From positions 1-64,000 of the forward strand of contig JAEQBH010004117.1 of assembly GCA_016808115.1 (NCBI GenBank): a DNA stretch of 64,000 nt, written 5' to 3'. Under the pieces are notes generated by a model, which worked only from the letters and a program-made list of their open reading frames with translations, was not told the DNA's origin and did not search any database. The DNA is from Tetrastigma voinierianum. Its lineage: Eukaryota > Streptophyta > Magnoliopsida > Vitales > Vitaceae. Positions within the stretch are counted from its first letter, which is position 1; each line of letters begins with the position of its first letter. This document shows, in pieces, positions 42,551 through 54,779 of this stretch. The position numbers were made by a program, and so were the translations under genes.

Positions 42551-44496
42551 TGAGGGTCCCACGGCGGTGAGTAATGCCCGATGAGATAACCACAAGTGTA
42601 CATTTTATTCGCCTTGTTCCCCAATAATACACATATCAACATTCAATGAAGAATATGCCAATTCTAAATGGAATCTTACATATCATTACTATGAAATAGA
42701 GATCGACTCAAAATCATTATCATGATGTGCCCGAGTCTCACCGACTCCCGCACCAAATCCTAAGCCCATGTGTGAAAAAACGATGTTCTAAAGATGACAT
42801 CTAATGATAATATTCAAAACAGAACATTTGTTTATAAATAGCTTTGGATGATACATCACAATGATCATTTATATTCAAAATCCATGCCTTTTTATGGTGT
42901 AGTTTTGGTGTCTCAGTAAACTCTGCAAACCTAGACACTTTACGACCTTTCCACATCCCACTTTGGGGACTATATCTGACCATAATTGACAGGTTTTTTC
43001 ACGAGGATATCCCTTCTTCTTTGATGCAGGCACATATTTTCTTTATCATTTCAATCAACCATGCAACTTTGTTAGACGTTGTCCCATTTACCAAGCCCAC
43101 TTAATCAACACAAAACGTAGTGTCGATTTACCAACCATGCACTCACACCTAACTCAATGTGATGTCCCCGTGCATATACAATGCTAAATGCCACTGCATG
43201 TTATCTCATATTACATGTATAATGAACACTACATGGAACAATTTATAAATCGTACTTTATGCCAAGTACTATGGATAATTATATTGAAAACATATAATTT
43301 ACATCCATTCATGTTAATGTATATAACGCAATATAACATATTTACAACACATTTAGCATGTATAAAATTTCTATGTACCACAAAATAGTCCCATTTTTTT
43401 TTTTTTTCAGCTAGTCATTCAGGCCTGAAATCAGGCCATACTCGGTCTTAGAAATAATCTAGACTTAACCCAGAAATTTCAACTTTTGTTTTATTTTATT
43501 TTTATTATTTTTTTTACAACTTTCAAGACTGTCATTAACGGCTATAAATTCAGCCATGAAGCAGTCCTCAAACAACTGTTCCGAAAAACAGTCCCAACGT
43601 CCGAAAACTCAGTCTTATGGTTGGGGCTTAACCACATGGCCATTTACGACCATTAGATTAGGAGGAACCAGTGTAGGAGAAAACCCTACCTCTTTGTGTT
43701 TTTAGCACCTACTTGTAGCTTTCGACGAGTAGACCAACTTTAATTCTCAGCCTATCGACTTCCGACCATTGGAACACCGGGAATCGGAGCCATTTTCCTT
43801 TCTTTCCTTCTTTCCCACACACGTTGTTTTTCCTTCTCTCTTTTGTTTTCCTCATTCTTCCATTCTTTTGTTTTTCTCATTTTTCTTTTCTCATTTCCTT
43901 TCTTTTTCTCCTTTCTTTTCTTATCATCATGAATTCTTTCTTCTCTCTAGCTATTCCTTGGTTTGATCCAGTGAGAGAAGCTCCTCTGACTCTCCTATTC
44001 CTCTCACTTTCATGATCCATGTTCCATGTGCCATGTACGTGGACACATGCCTTAGGTGGCAAATGCCACACCATAATATCACGTGCGTTTCTCTGAACAC
44101 AGTAATGAAAAGCGCATGGTGTCACCATACTGACCACCACTATTAATTCGTATTTTCATGCGCTTGAAATCGATGAAATTCATTGTCTTGGAGATCAAAT
44201 TAAACTAGGTAGGTCGATTTTATGAGAACTGATTCAATGGTAAAATCGTTTGTATCCAGATCTAAAAGATTTCAGTTTCAACTTTGTATTTTCAACTGAC
44301 AAGTGCCGTTTGCCATTTTGAAAAATTGCATTTTTAAAGCGTTTACTAACAACTGTTTCTGTGATCAGATCTAAATATGTTAGCTTACGGATATGTGGAA
44401 TTCTTAGTTTTATGGATATATCGAAAATATTGGTGGATCGTTTTACACCAATATTGATAAAATATAAATTATTTAAATATATAAGTACAATAAATA

Positions 44497-44504
<8 letters not shown>

Positions 44505-44540
<36 letters not shown>

Positions 44541-44563
44541 TGCTATATATATATATATATATA
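44505..44563. repeat. (AT)n microsatellites
   Basis: Two AT runs, 44505-44539 and 44544-44563, separated by CTGC. Confidence 0.95.
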
Positions 44564-45036
44564 ATCTTGATTATTAGTTACTTGGATCACATGAAGAAAG
44601 ATAAAATATAAATATGAAAAAATTTACTTAAGTAGTATAAATTATTTTAACATATAAAATAGCATAATCTTATGTATTATTATATATTTAAGCAACACAA
44701 AAAAAAAATCATATTTTTATATTTCAAATATATACAAAAAATTAAATAATGTAAATGGATAAGCATAAAAAATTAACAATGAAAGTATAATAATTTTCAA
44801 GATAGGATAAATGAGATATATTTAACACTAAAATAACAATATATTTAATTAAAATGCATTCATAATTTGTGATACGTGCACATTAAAATATAAATTTAGA
44901 TATTATTATAGTTTTGTTTAATATTCATATCACTAGATAATTATTGATAATATAAAAATAGAAGAAAATATAATGATAATCCATATATTAAAATATATTT
45001 TTAAGATATTATTAAATTTTAAGATAAAAAATATAT

Positions 45037-45120
45037 TAGGATTGTTAGTCCAAGACAAAATTTAATGCAAAATTTAAGGCAATATATGAGGATTGTTAGT
45101 CCGAGGCAAAATTTAAGACA
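45037..45120 (+). repeat. Short direct repeat, AGGATTGTTAGTCC..GACAAAATTTAA
   Basis: Two copies about 52 bp apart in AT-rich sequence; AATTTAAG.CAATAT recurs beside them. Confidence 0.8.
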
Positions 45121-45559
45121 ATATTTAAGGAAATTTTTAAAACAAAATTTAAGGGCATTGATCTGACAATTTTTTCAAAAAAAAAAAAAATGGAAAAAAA
45201 AATCACGATAAGTAATGCAAAAATCTTGATAGAATGGCGATATTTGCTGTCTGGAATTTTTACTCTGCTTTACTATCTTTACATAGCTTCTTGAATCGCT
45301 CAAATATTTGTCGATATATTGATTTTTAATTATATCGTCCAAATATCGATGTTGATTTCGATTTTGATTTTTTCTCGAACCAGCTGTGATTCTGATATTG
45401 TGTGACCTTAGATATCAAATATTGAGCATATTGTGGATATTACGTCCATGGCAACAATATCAAATAACAAGCACATCCAATTGTTGGATGATTAAATAAG
45501 TTCATTGTGAAGGTTACCATAAGCGTAAAGAAGAGAAAGGTTTAAGTGAGGTTTAGACG

Positions 45560-46569
45560 ATGTCATGAGGTGAGAGCAAAAGCAGGCGACCATGAAACCT
45601 CAATGGGGCGTAGAGGGAGAGAGATGCAAGAAAGAGGTGGGTAGAAGGATAATATGAAGGGGATCGTTTTGAGGATCAGATTGATCATGATTCGGTTGTT
45701 AGTCACAGGAGGTCTTGGGGGAGACTTAGAGAAGCTAGGAATTGTGAAGATAATAATTTGGGTAGCATTAAGATGAAGATTCCATCTTTTCAAGGAAATA
45801 ATGACCCTAAGGCATAACTTGAGTGGGAGAGAAAAGTGGAGATGGTTTTTGATTGTCACAATTATTATGCCATAGTGTGGTGGGACCAACTAGTGTTGAA
45901 TAAGAAAAACAATAGGGAGCCAACGGTGGAGACATGGGAAGAGATGAAGAGGGTGATGCAAAAGCGATTTGTCCGAACATACTACTACCGGGAGTTGTAC
46001 AACAAATTGCAAAACTGAGGCAAGGCAACCATAGTATGAAAGATTATTTTAAGGAGATGGAGGTGGTAATGGTTAGAGTGAATATTGAAAATGAGATTTA
46101 CCACAATGGCGGGTTTACGGCAGTTTAAAGCGGGAGATTCAAAATGTGTTGGAATTACAATGTGGGTTGGATGACATGGTGCATATGGCCTATCAAGATT
46201 GAAGTCAAGTCAGAGGAGGCGTGCTTAAGCACAGTTCCACGCATAGTCGAGTTCATCCACTTGGAAGTCAAATCAATGATAGAAATACCCAGCTAGATTA
46301 GAGCGAGCAAAAACAAGAGGTGACCATCCAAGGAAATCAAGGTAAATCTGATTCTTCCACTACTTGGAATCGTGATATTAAGTGTTTTAAATGCCAAGAC
46401 AGGGGTCATATAGCAAGCCAATGTCCGAACAAAAGAGTTATGGTGATACGAGATAATGGTGAGATTGAAACGGATAATGAATCAGATTGTGATTCTATGC
46501 TATCCTTAGAGGATGTCGATGAAGAGGAGTACGTTGTCCAAGGAGAATTGTTGGTAGCAAGGAGGCCCT
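45560..46569 (+). pseudogene. Gypsy element X: gag with CCHC knuckle
   Basis: Plus strand: KMKIPSFQGNNDPKA, LEWERKVEMVFDCHNYYA, WWDQLV, ETWEEMKRVMQKRFV and YYRELYNKL, typical of plant Ty3/gypsy capsid. A zinc knuckle, CFKCQDRGHIASQCPN (46383-46430), has correct CX2CX4HX4C spacing, followed by the acidic EEEYVVQGELLVARR stretch that leads to protease. A few stops and frameshifts. Interrupted at 46570 by a solo LTR; protease resumes at 49653. Confidence 0.92.
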
Positions 46570-49500
46570 TGAAGGATCCCGACCCGGATTAACCTCATGA
46601 ACCCGAGGGGACCTCCCGGCACTCCAACGGATATAGAAACTTTTCCTCAAAACAATCCGATAAAATCCATGGGCGAACCCTTTACAATCAACAACATATC
46701 TTTAGAAAACTAATGCGAGTGAAGTGGTAGAATTTTTTTTAAACATAGATTTTCGAGGAAAATGACGAGTTTCCTACATTTTGGACTCCCAAATTTACAA
46801 ACACACATGAAAACATTTAAAAACACATTCGTCTGATTCTCAATCCACAATAAGCACAATATATACACATATACATTTATCCACTTCAATCGTCAAAACA
46901 TTCAAAGCTTCTTCAAGTCCATGCACAGTTTTATAAAAAGATTGGGCTTGAGCCGGACTTAAGCCGACCTTCATTACCTCATCACGAGGATCAAAGCCCA
47001 CATAGTTCATTTTCAAAATGTAACCATATATACATTTATACATGACAAAATATTCAACATATACAATATCACAAAATATATATACGATGCTTAGTCTGTA
47101 TACGTCGTCCTCGATGGCTAGACTCACTTGTGCGAGAGGATGCTCTACCGGCCCTTTGTCTCAGGTCCGCAATGTTTTTTGAAACATACGGAAAAAATTA
47201 GACTAAAGGGGCCAAGTGAGTGTACATTTTCATTAGATAACATTTACATTATATATCAAAGTAATAAATACCCATAAATTAAAAAAATCCATTTTATGCC
47301 TTAACCTTTCTTTAAGTGGTTAAGGGACGCTTATCGAACGAGTTTCAGTGCGACGGTGAGGGACAGTCACAATCAGATTAACCCTTCTGCTGCGGAGAAA
47401 CTCCGCGCTTTGCATAGTGTTGGGTTACTCTTGGCATATCACGTGTAAGGATATTACACTAAAAATCTATTTCCCTCCCTCTGTTAGTAACCTAATTGTG
47501 TTTCCCTCTAAATCCTTACACGCTTAAGGTACCTCAACTGATATCAGTCATAACAGTCATATGGGGTTAGGGTAACCATCAGTAAAACATTTCTTCAAAA
47601 TACATTTATGATCATTTTAATCCCTTTACTTTATCATTAATATATGCATTCTTTACACATTTTAACTTTCATAATGCCTTAACATATGCATACATATTTA
47701 ATATACATATATATACATTTACATTAAACTTTTCATTTTGTAAAAAAACTTTCACTTTTAAAACTCAATTTTCAAAAAATCAGGTTTTATCATATTTCCG
47801 AAACTTGAGCACAACTCCTACTTTTTGCTTTTATGCCTTTCAGCCAGATAAATAACGTATTAATGGCACGTATAGCGTAAACTTAGCATTACTTCTGCAT
47901 GAAGTACTTTAGGGTCCCACAACCTTCATATAAAGCCAAATTAACAATTTACCTTGGGCACTAAAAAGCCTAACAAAAAAAAAAAACCCACTCATTTGGC
48001 AACCTTTTCCAACAATACTCATAGACTTTATGACCCAAAGAATTATTCAAACGGTCTTAATGTGAAACTCTCCAGATCAGTCCTTTATATATCAATGACA
48101 TCTCTTTAAATTTTCAATTTAAAAATTCCTTCTCCTAAGGCCCTCAACCACATAACCTGAGATTACGTATGTTTTGGTGTGCCAATTTGTGGTTAACTCA
48201 GCCGAATCACCCTCTTTGTTATCCTTGATTTTAGGGTCTTAACTCCATAAATTGGAAATTGTTTCTTCACTCATTTGAAGCTATGGTTAAGGTTTATTCT
48301 ACAGTGAATAACCCGATTTGGATCACCAAAACTCAAGTTATTGTATTTTACATCTAGATGACTCAATTTGGCGAGCGAGAATATGCACCATAGCTCCACT
48401 TTGAAAAATTTTAAGGCACTTTGAGTTTATTTGCATGCACTTCATGAGATCTTTTTCCCCTAGAAGTCTATTTTACCCATAATTTTGAATCACTCAGTTT
48501 GGATGGTGAAACTCATATGGCTTAAACACTACAACCATACCCAAAGAAACAGAGCAAAATCGGTGAGCTACGAGCTCACCTTCCCGATCCATATTTGGGA
48601 TCCTTGTTCTAATTTGCTCTTGGTCCCTTCTAGACATTGTATCCCTATCTCTTATGGTTGTTACAAATTGTAATCAATTCATTTGGATAATTCTGGCAAT
48701 CTATGGCCAAAACAAAACGGGGGTTTTACAAAAATTTTGTAACAATTCCTTTAAAAACTGACATTCTCCTTTGTTTTTACAACCAATCCTCAAAAACCGT
48801 AATACCTCAATAATCAACATGAAAGTCATTCAAAACCCTCCATAACACTTGTAGTGTGGTTTGGAACTCCATAATAAAACCCTAGGTAAAAATCTTATGA
48901 ATTCAACCAAAGGTCCACCAATTCTTCTAAAACTCATATAAATATGATGATTCCATGTTTATTTTACACCAATTGGGGTTTTATCCACAAAACGTCAACA
49001 AATCAAGGGTTTGTGTGATCTCTCAGCCAAAACCCTAGGTTTGGAACAAACTAATCTCCATAGAAAAACCTAGCAATCACACGATAGCCTAGACATCCAA
49101 AAGACCTTGGATTCCATACAAAAAAAAAAAAAAACATACCTTTGTTCTTCTCTTCTTCTCCTTCCTTTTTCTTTACTCTTCTTCTCTCTTCTTCTCCTTT
49201 TCTCACTCCAATAGTGAGCTCTAGTTTGAGAGACCAAAAATGAAATGTTAAGAAGTTTGTCTCATCTCTATTTGATATAACTTTCCTTTAATTAACATTT
49301 GGTCCCCCATCTCTTTATGTGCCAATCAACTTATGTTATTTCTATTTTGTATACAATTTTCCTCACATTATGACTTCCATATCATTTTTTATACCTTAAT
49401 TGCAAAGGGTCATGATCACTTTAATATTGCAAGACAACTCTTGTTATTTCTATTATGGCCCATCTCTACTCATTGTGAATTTTCACTTATCCTTTATAGC

Positions 49501-49652
49501 AATTACACTTTTACCCTTGTTTTAGTACAACAATTCCGGGTTCCATAAATTTATCATTCATATTTTCATCCTTGTTAATACTCTGAAATATTTGGTTCAG
49601 GTGTTGTATAAGCTACGGGTTACATGCGCACTCTCTCGGGACGGGCGTTACA
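46570..49652 (-). mobile_element. Solo LTR 1 (Tekay-like, 3.08 kb) inserted in gypsy X
   Basis: On the minus strand it starts TGTAACGCCCGTCCC (49652) and ends CGGGTCGGGATCCTTCA (46570), the near-inverted termini usual for Tekay-like LTRs. No internal domain. Flanking pentamers GCCCT and ACCAT match at only 3 of 5 positions. Using the right-hand ACCAT in place of the left copy keeps gypsy X in frame (RRTIRYLAKENDE), so the left copy has probably changed. Confidence 0.85.
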
Positions 49653-50300
49653 ACCATAAGATATTTAGCTAAGGAAAATGATGAGGTGCAACGGGAGAAC
49701 ATTTTTCACACTAGGTGCCTAGTCCAAAACAAGGTATGTAGTGTGATCATTGATGGTGATAGTTACACTAATGTCGCTAGCACAACTCTGGTGGAGAACT
49801 AGGGATGCCAACAAGTAAGCATCCTCAACCTTATAAATGATAGTGGGAAGGTAAAGGTGAATAAACAAATGTTAATCTCTTTTCATATTGAAAATAAATT
49901 GAAATATGATATTGATTAGTCTGAAGTTTGGATAACATTGTCGAGAAGACAAATGACAATTTGACGAGGAAAATTAAGCTGATGATTTCTGTATATTTAC
50001 TCATTCATGCATAACCAATGGACGATCACTCTTGTTCCTTTGACACCAAGTTAGGTTTATGAAGATCAAGTGAGGTTGTAAAAAGAGAGTGAACAAAAGA
50101 AAAAGAGCGAACAAAAAAAAAAGTGAAAAAGAGAGTAAGAAAAAGAAAGAGATTGACAAAAAGAAATTGACTAAAATTTAAGAGAAAATAAGAGAGACTA
50201 AGAAAAATGAGAGAAAAAAACAAGGCAGAATTGAATGATGGGAAAAAATCGAGAGAAAAACCAATTTCTATGCAAGGTAAGTCGAAATTGTTCTCAAACA
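49653..50300 (+). pseudogene. Gypsy element X: protease and Lys-rich linker
   Basis: Reads EVQRENIFHTRCLVQNKVCS, then VIIDGDSYTNVASTTLVEN: the aspartic protease core of this clade, with IDGD where IDGG is usual. After a premature stop it continues with VKVNKQMLISFHI and a lysine-rich linker (49990-50250) typical of this clade between protease and RT. Confidence 0.88.
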
Positions 50301-50559
50301 AGCCTATGATTAATACTTTTGTTAAGAGAGCACTTTTTAACATATGACATGACACTTCTTTGCCTAGTTCAATTGTCTCTCTTTTGTAGAATTTTAGGAT
50401 GTCTTCTGGAAATTCAAAGGGATTACACATAGAGAGAATCGAACATCAGTGGATTTTGTGCCTTAGTACTGCATTCCAAATTGACCCTTATAGGAGTAAT
50501 CCCGAGAATGAAAAGACTCTGTAAGTTGGTGAGCGAGTGGGGATACGTGAGAAAAACCA

Positions 50560-51105
50560 TGAGTCAAGTTCGATAGGTGATTTTGGTTCCTGAAGGATGG
50601 GATATGGAGGATGTGTGTTGATTGGTGACATCAAGCCAGCCTCTTGATGAAAAATATCATCATCCCCTGCATTCCTGGATTTAGATGATATGTTTGATGA
50701 GTTGAATGTTCTTGTATTTTTTCCAAAATTGATTTGAAAAGTGGATACCATCAAATTAGAATGAAAGAAGGTGATGAATGGAAAACTTCTTTCAAAACAA
50801 AATATGGTTTATATGAGTAGTTAGATATGCCTTTCAGGTTAACTAATGCACCTAGCACTTTCACAAGATTAATGAACCACGTTTTGCATGGTTTCATTAG
50901 AAAAATTGTGATTGTTTATTTTGATGATATCCTCATTTATAGCATAAACTTAGATGATCATTTGATTAATTTAAAATCTGTTTTGGATGTGCTTCGACAA
51001 GAAAGATTGTTTGCTAACCTTAATAAGTGCACATTTTGCATCGATAGGCTTGTGTTTCTTGGTTTTTTTGTTAGTACACAAGGAATACAGGTTGATGAAA
51101 AGAAG
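50560..51105 (+). pseudogene. Gypsy element X: reverse transcriptase, truncated
   Basis: Contains LDDMFDELN, GYHQIRMKEGDEWKTSFKTK (partly frameshifted), MPFRLTNAPSTFTRLMNHVL, the catalytic VYFDDILIYS (50914-50943), LNKCTFCIDRLVFLGFFVS and QVDEKKV. It then stops at 51105, where LTR-A begins. About 40 codons of the RT/RNase H connection are missing before the reading resumes at 56075. Confidence 0.92.
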
Positions 51106-51346
51106 GTTGATAGGGGTGAATCATATTAGCATTTATAGCGTGTTTCTCATGTGTTTATGTAACCTAAATGCTAGATTCACACCCTTATTCGTAAATATTA
51201 CACTAATCCTTCATCTGTCTAAGTTTTGCAGGCATTGAAAGTAAATTAAGCAAAGAAAATGGATAAAAGACAAGAAGGCATAACTTTTTGATATCAAAGC
51301 CCTTTGCTTTTTAACTAAGCAAAGGAATACCTTTGCGTAATTGATT

Positions 51347-51650
51347 CGCCAAGATGAGAGCTTCGGCCGTTGCGAAGGCTGGAGATCTGGTCGGCCTTGG
51401 GTTGGCAGTGAGCATGACCTTCGCCTCGGTGAAGGAGCTTTCGCCGGATGTGAAGAGACCCCTCATTTGGCAGTGGGGGGCTATCTTGCACACATGAGTT
51501 TTTGGTTCACCAAGGCGAAGTAGGGTTTGCCGTAGCGAAGCCTTCGCTAAGGTGAAGGAAGATCGTGCAAAATGAGAACACCTGTTTTCGCCAAGGCGAA
51601 GGATAGTTCGTCATGGCAAAGGATAGTTTGCCAAGGTGAAGGATGTCGGG
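51347..51650 (+). repeat. Array of imperfect palindrome TTCGCCAAGGCGAA (LTR-A U3)
   Basis: About nine copies: TTCGCCAAGATGAG, TTCGCCTCGGTGAA, TTCACCAAGGCGAA, TTTGCCGTAGCGAA, TTCGCTAAGGTGAA, TTCGCCAAGGCGAA, TTCGTCATGGCAAA, TTTGCCAAGGTGAA. Most differences are C-to-T or G-to-A at CpG. The last copy ends about 60 bp upstream of the TATA box. Confidence 0.88.
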
Positions 51651-51705
51651 TCGGGACAAAAATGCTTCCATTTTTAGCCCAATCTTTGGCTCATCTTCCC
51701 AACGT

Positions 51706-51713
51706 TATAAATA
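51706..51713 (+). promoter_or_regulatory. TATA box of LTR-A
   Basis: TATAAATA in the context ACGTTATAAATACC, downstream of the palindrome array. Marks the U3/R boundary region. Confidence 0.7.
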
Positions 51714-53072
51714 CCATACTTGTAAAACCTCTAGGGAAACCAGGAGAGGACTTGGAGGCTTGAACAATTCCCATTTTTAAGGTTTCTCTCTAAGCTCACA
51801 TTTTTAGGGTTTGTAGATTTGCTTAGATTTTTAGCTTGTTTTTGGAGCTAAGTTGCAAGATCCAGTTGCTAAAGGACTTCTTGTAGTGGTGGAGTAAGGT
51901 TTTGGAGGACTTCTACCTCACATTTGTTTTGTATCCCTAAACTCTTCTGTTATCTCTTAATCTTTCAGTATTATGTTTGGTGTAAACATGGATTTTGTTG
52001 GGTTTTATTTGCTATGGTGGTTAGATCCTCCTCTAGGGCTGGTTGTTGACATTGGTGTTTGGTTTATATGTTGTCTTGAATGATTTTGTGAATATAATCT
52101 TATGTTGAGGTTTTATGGATGTGGTTTTATGAATTCTTGGGTTTTTATTCAATTGTTGCATGCTAGGTAGTGAGCTTGAGACCTAGAGCTCAAAGAGTTT
52201 CTAAAGTGACAGTTGGAAGTATACCCTTGGGACTTGATTTTCATTCCCTAATATCTTATAATTGATAAAATCAATTTAACTTAATCAAAGAAGTGTAGGA
52301 AATTAGGAATGCCTAGTACTAGATGGATTTTATTATGAGGACATGTTTAACCTTGTGTGATGATTGTGGATCAAAGAGGTGATCGATACGAGGCATAACC
52401 CGGGAATTCATTGGAGGCTAGAGAGGTGACCAAAATAATTTCCTAACCTAAGAACAAGTATCACATTGTTTGACCTAGATGGACCGACAGGAGAATAGGG
52501 ATTAGGTGTGAGAAATTAATGAGAGACTAGAAAGAGTGATTCTCTTATAGAGTTCCTTGGGTAAGCACAAGAGTATTTTCACTTAATTAGCACTTAATGA
52601 ATATAAGCCATAAATGCACCAATGGAGACAATCGACCCTAGTGTCATTCCTTAAAGTTTTCTTACAACTTATTCCAATCATTTGCTATTCTTTTAGAGTA
52701 GATTTTTAGTTTAACTTAGTTTCACTTTTAGTTAACAATCAATCCCAATCATTTATTTCGATTAAATAGTGAAATTCGACTTGATAGGTATAATCCCACT
52801 TAATCCATCTACTTCCCGATGGGTTGATCTAAGGCTTTTGAATTTGAAAGCCAGAGTATTGCTGTGACCCGTACACTTGCGGGTTTTTGGTTGATTTTTA
52901 CCAAACTTATATGACAAAGCTTGATCGAGCAGTTCTCATGAAATTCAAGAGTATTTAGAAGTCAGATAAGTGTAAAAAAGAAAAGTTCAAAGTTTTCATG
53001 GACTTGCTAGTTTTTTATCATTTGATTGTGAAGGACTTTGTGCTTGCCATTTGCCGCAGATAGCAGAAGTCA

Positions 53073-53230
53073 TTGTTAAGACCAAATGATATATACAAAT
53101 TTATGACAACTGCGAGGACTATTACCCAATCACGGCAGCGCCAAGAAACTTGTTAAGACCAAATGATATATCTAGGTATAACACTCTTGCCCGAAGGACT
53201 ATTACTAATCCCGACAACGGCGTAAACTTG
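53073..53230 (-). repeat. Tandem copies of LTR-B end plus primer-binding site
   Basis: The junction TTGTTAAGACC(AAATGATATAT) occurs at 53074, 53151 and 53229 (period 77-78). Each interval contains GGACTATTAC..AATC then a PBS-like block (CACGGCAGCGCCAAGAAAC; CCCGACAACGGCGTAAAC). The minus-strand PBS reads GTTTACGCCGTTGTCGGG, a TGGCGCCGTTGCCGG-type site. Confidence 0.82.
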
Positions 53231-54711
53231 TTAAGACTGACTATATGATGTGATAAGTGTATGCCAATCTTAAGTGCGCCACACAAGAACTTTTCAATCC
53301 ATGAGTAACTTAATCTTTAAAACTTGTAAGACCAGCTTCCATGCGTATGAAAAGATGGGGTATTCTTTGTTTTGAAAATGACTCATTTAAAATTTGTGTT
53401 TGTGGTCTCGATCACTACAAGTGCACAGGTCGTACAAGTAATAAAAGTGGATATTTAAAGTCCAGATATCGTTCCCACGAGGAAAGATGATATATCAAAA
53501 GACTAACTACCCTAATTACTCAAGTTCATTACTATTTGAACTCCACTGATATGATGATAAGAGGACTAAAATGTAGTCCTAGACTAAAATCTTAAATGTC
53601 TGAAAGTAAAGTTTAATAAAGTGGGGTTGAGGATTCAGTAGAGCCAAAAGCTGACATGGATCAATTAATAATAATCCAATTTACGCATCAATTCGATTCA
53701 TAAGCTCAGCAATCGATTGAAGCGAGTTTGTCAAGATGCAAGGTAGTATAGTTTTGGATTTCCACTCAACCATACTTTTCACTAATTAGTTCATATTCAT
53801 TTATGAGACATGATTCCTAATAAGTTACTTGTAATATATAACCCTCTTTCTGAATTTAAATATTTTTCCTTTTCGATACACTTCCATACGCGGATCTTAG
53901 GGTAAGGAGTGCACCATAGACAAGATCTTGCAAGCCTTCTCTAATTTGATTGACACCTCATCCTACATACGATGAAAGAATTTCCATCTCCTTGATTAGA
54001 TCTTTGCTAACCTTGGATCAAAATCAATTGCTTGAGAAAGATAGAGAGACCTTTGAGTGATTAAATAGATGCTTAATTCCCGGCCATCCTCGATTATAAG
54101 TAAGTTGGTGATGCAACTACGGAGGTAATCCTTGAGTTCATTAGTTTTCATAGTATTAGTCTACCATACCCATGAGGCGCTCTACACTCTCGGATTCTCC
54201 ATCTACATTGCCACTCGGATGGCCTCTTGAAATCAGTGAAGTCTGATACCTTGCATAAGTGCAGATACTGAATGCGAAACCGATAAATTTATAAGAAACA
54301 ATACCAATCAAATAAATTCAAGAGAATTCCACCTAATTAAAGCTCACCACCTTATCAAACAAAATGACTATCATGTTCCCATTTCAATGAGCTCAACTTT
54401 TCAAAAAATGATTTATTTTATCGTGACTAAGCGATCAGGAAAATTCACTAAACTTCATCAGCAATTGAAATAAATGAACTCCATAAACTTGACGTATTTA
54501 AATCAAACGATAAATGAAAAGAATAATTTATAAAGAAATACTTATTTCGAAAGTATACTTTAGTAAATACTCGTCCATAAATTAAAGGAAAACTAACAAA
54601 ATAAAACTATACTAAGCTAATCTACACTAAAATGGAAAAAAAATGTCTGAGAGTCTTCAACTACCCATAAATCACGATTTCTATGAAGCCCGCGCATTTC
54701 TTACTGAAATG

Positions 54712-54723
54712 TATTTATAGTGT
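54712..54723 (-). promoter_or_regulatory. TATA box of LTR-B
   Basis: Minus strand CACTATAAATAC. It lies just downstream (in minus-strand terms) of the palindrome array. Confidence 0.75.
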
Positions 54724-54779
54724 TGGTCTCCACGCTTCGTGGTAGTTGGACTCAAGAATTATATTAATTAGTCTCTTTA

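Larger units (their letters stand above)
42551..45400 (-). mobile_element. Minus-strand Tekay-like LTR (right border uncertain)
   Basis: Shares ordered blocks with 61976-64000: GTGATGTCC..GTGC.TA, AATGCAATAC-like, TTAGCATGT and AATAATCTAGACTTA. A C/T-rich tract (43790-43930) corresponds to the one at 63890-63990. Orientation is inferred from the plus-strand LTR at 32891, whose GAGGTAG...TCCTAC..GGG block appears here in reverse. 44380-45200 is extremely AT-rich and may be a separate insertion. Confidence 0.6.
51106..53072 (+). mobile_element. LTR-A (gypsy, Athila/Tat-like), plus strand
   Basis: Starts TGATAGGGGTG at the break in gypsy X RT. Has a palindrome array (51347-51650), a TATA box TATAAATA (51706-51713) and a terminal block GTGACCCGTACACTTGCGGG (about 52863-52883). 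No TSD pair found, consistent with recombination or deletion at its right side where inverted LTR-B follows. The right border is approximate. Confidence 0.7.

Noticed and set aside
43769..44140. Phe/Ser-rich frames and the opposite-strand charged frame
   Set aside because: Translation of the C/T-rich R-region tract of a minus-strand LTR.
50026..50430. 134-codon hydrophobic minus-strand frame (would look like a membrane protein)
   Set aside because: It is the antisense of the lysine-rich protease-RT linker of gypsy X.
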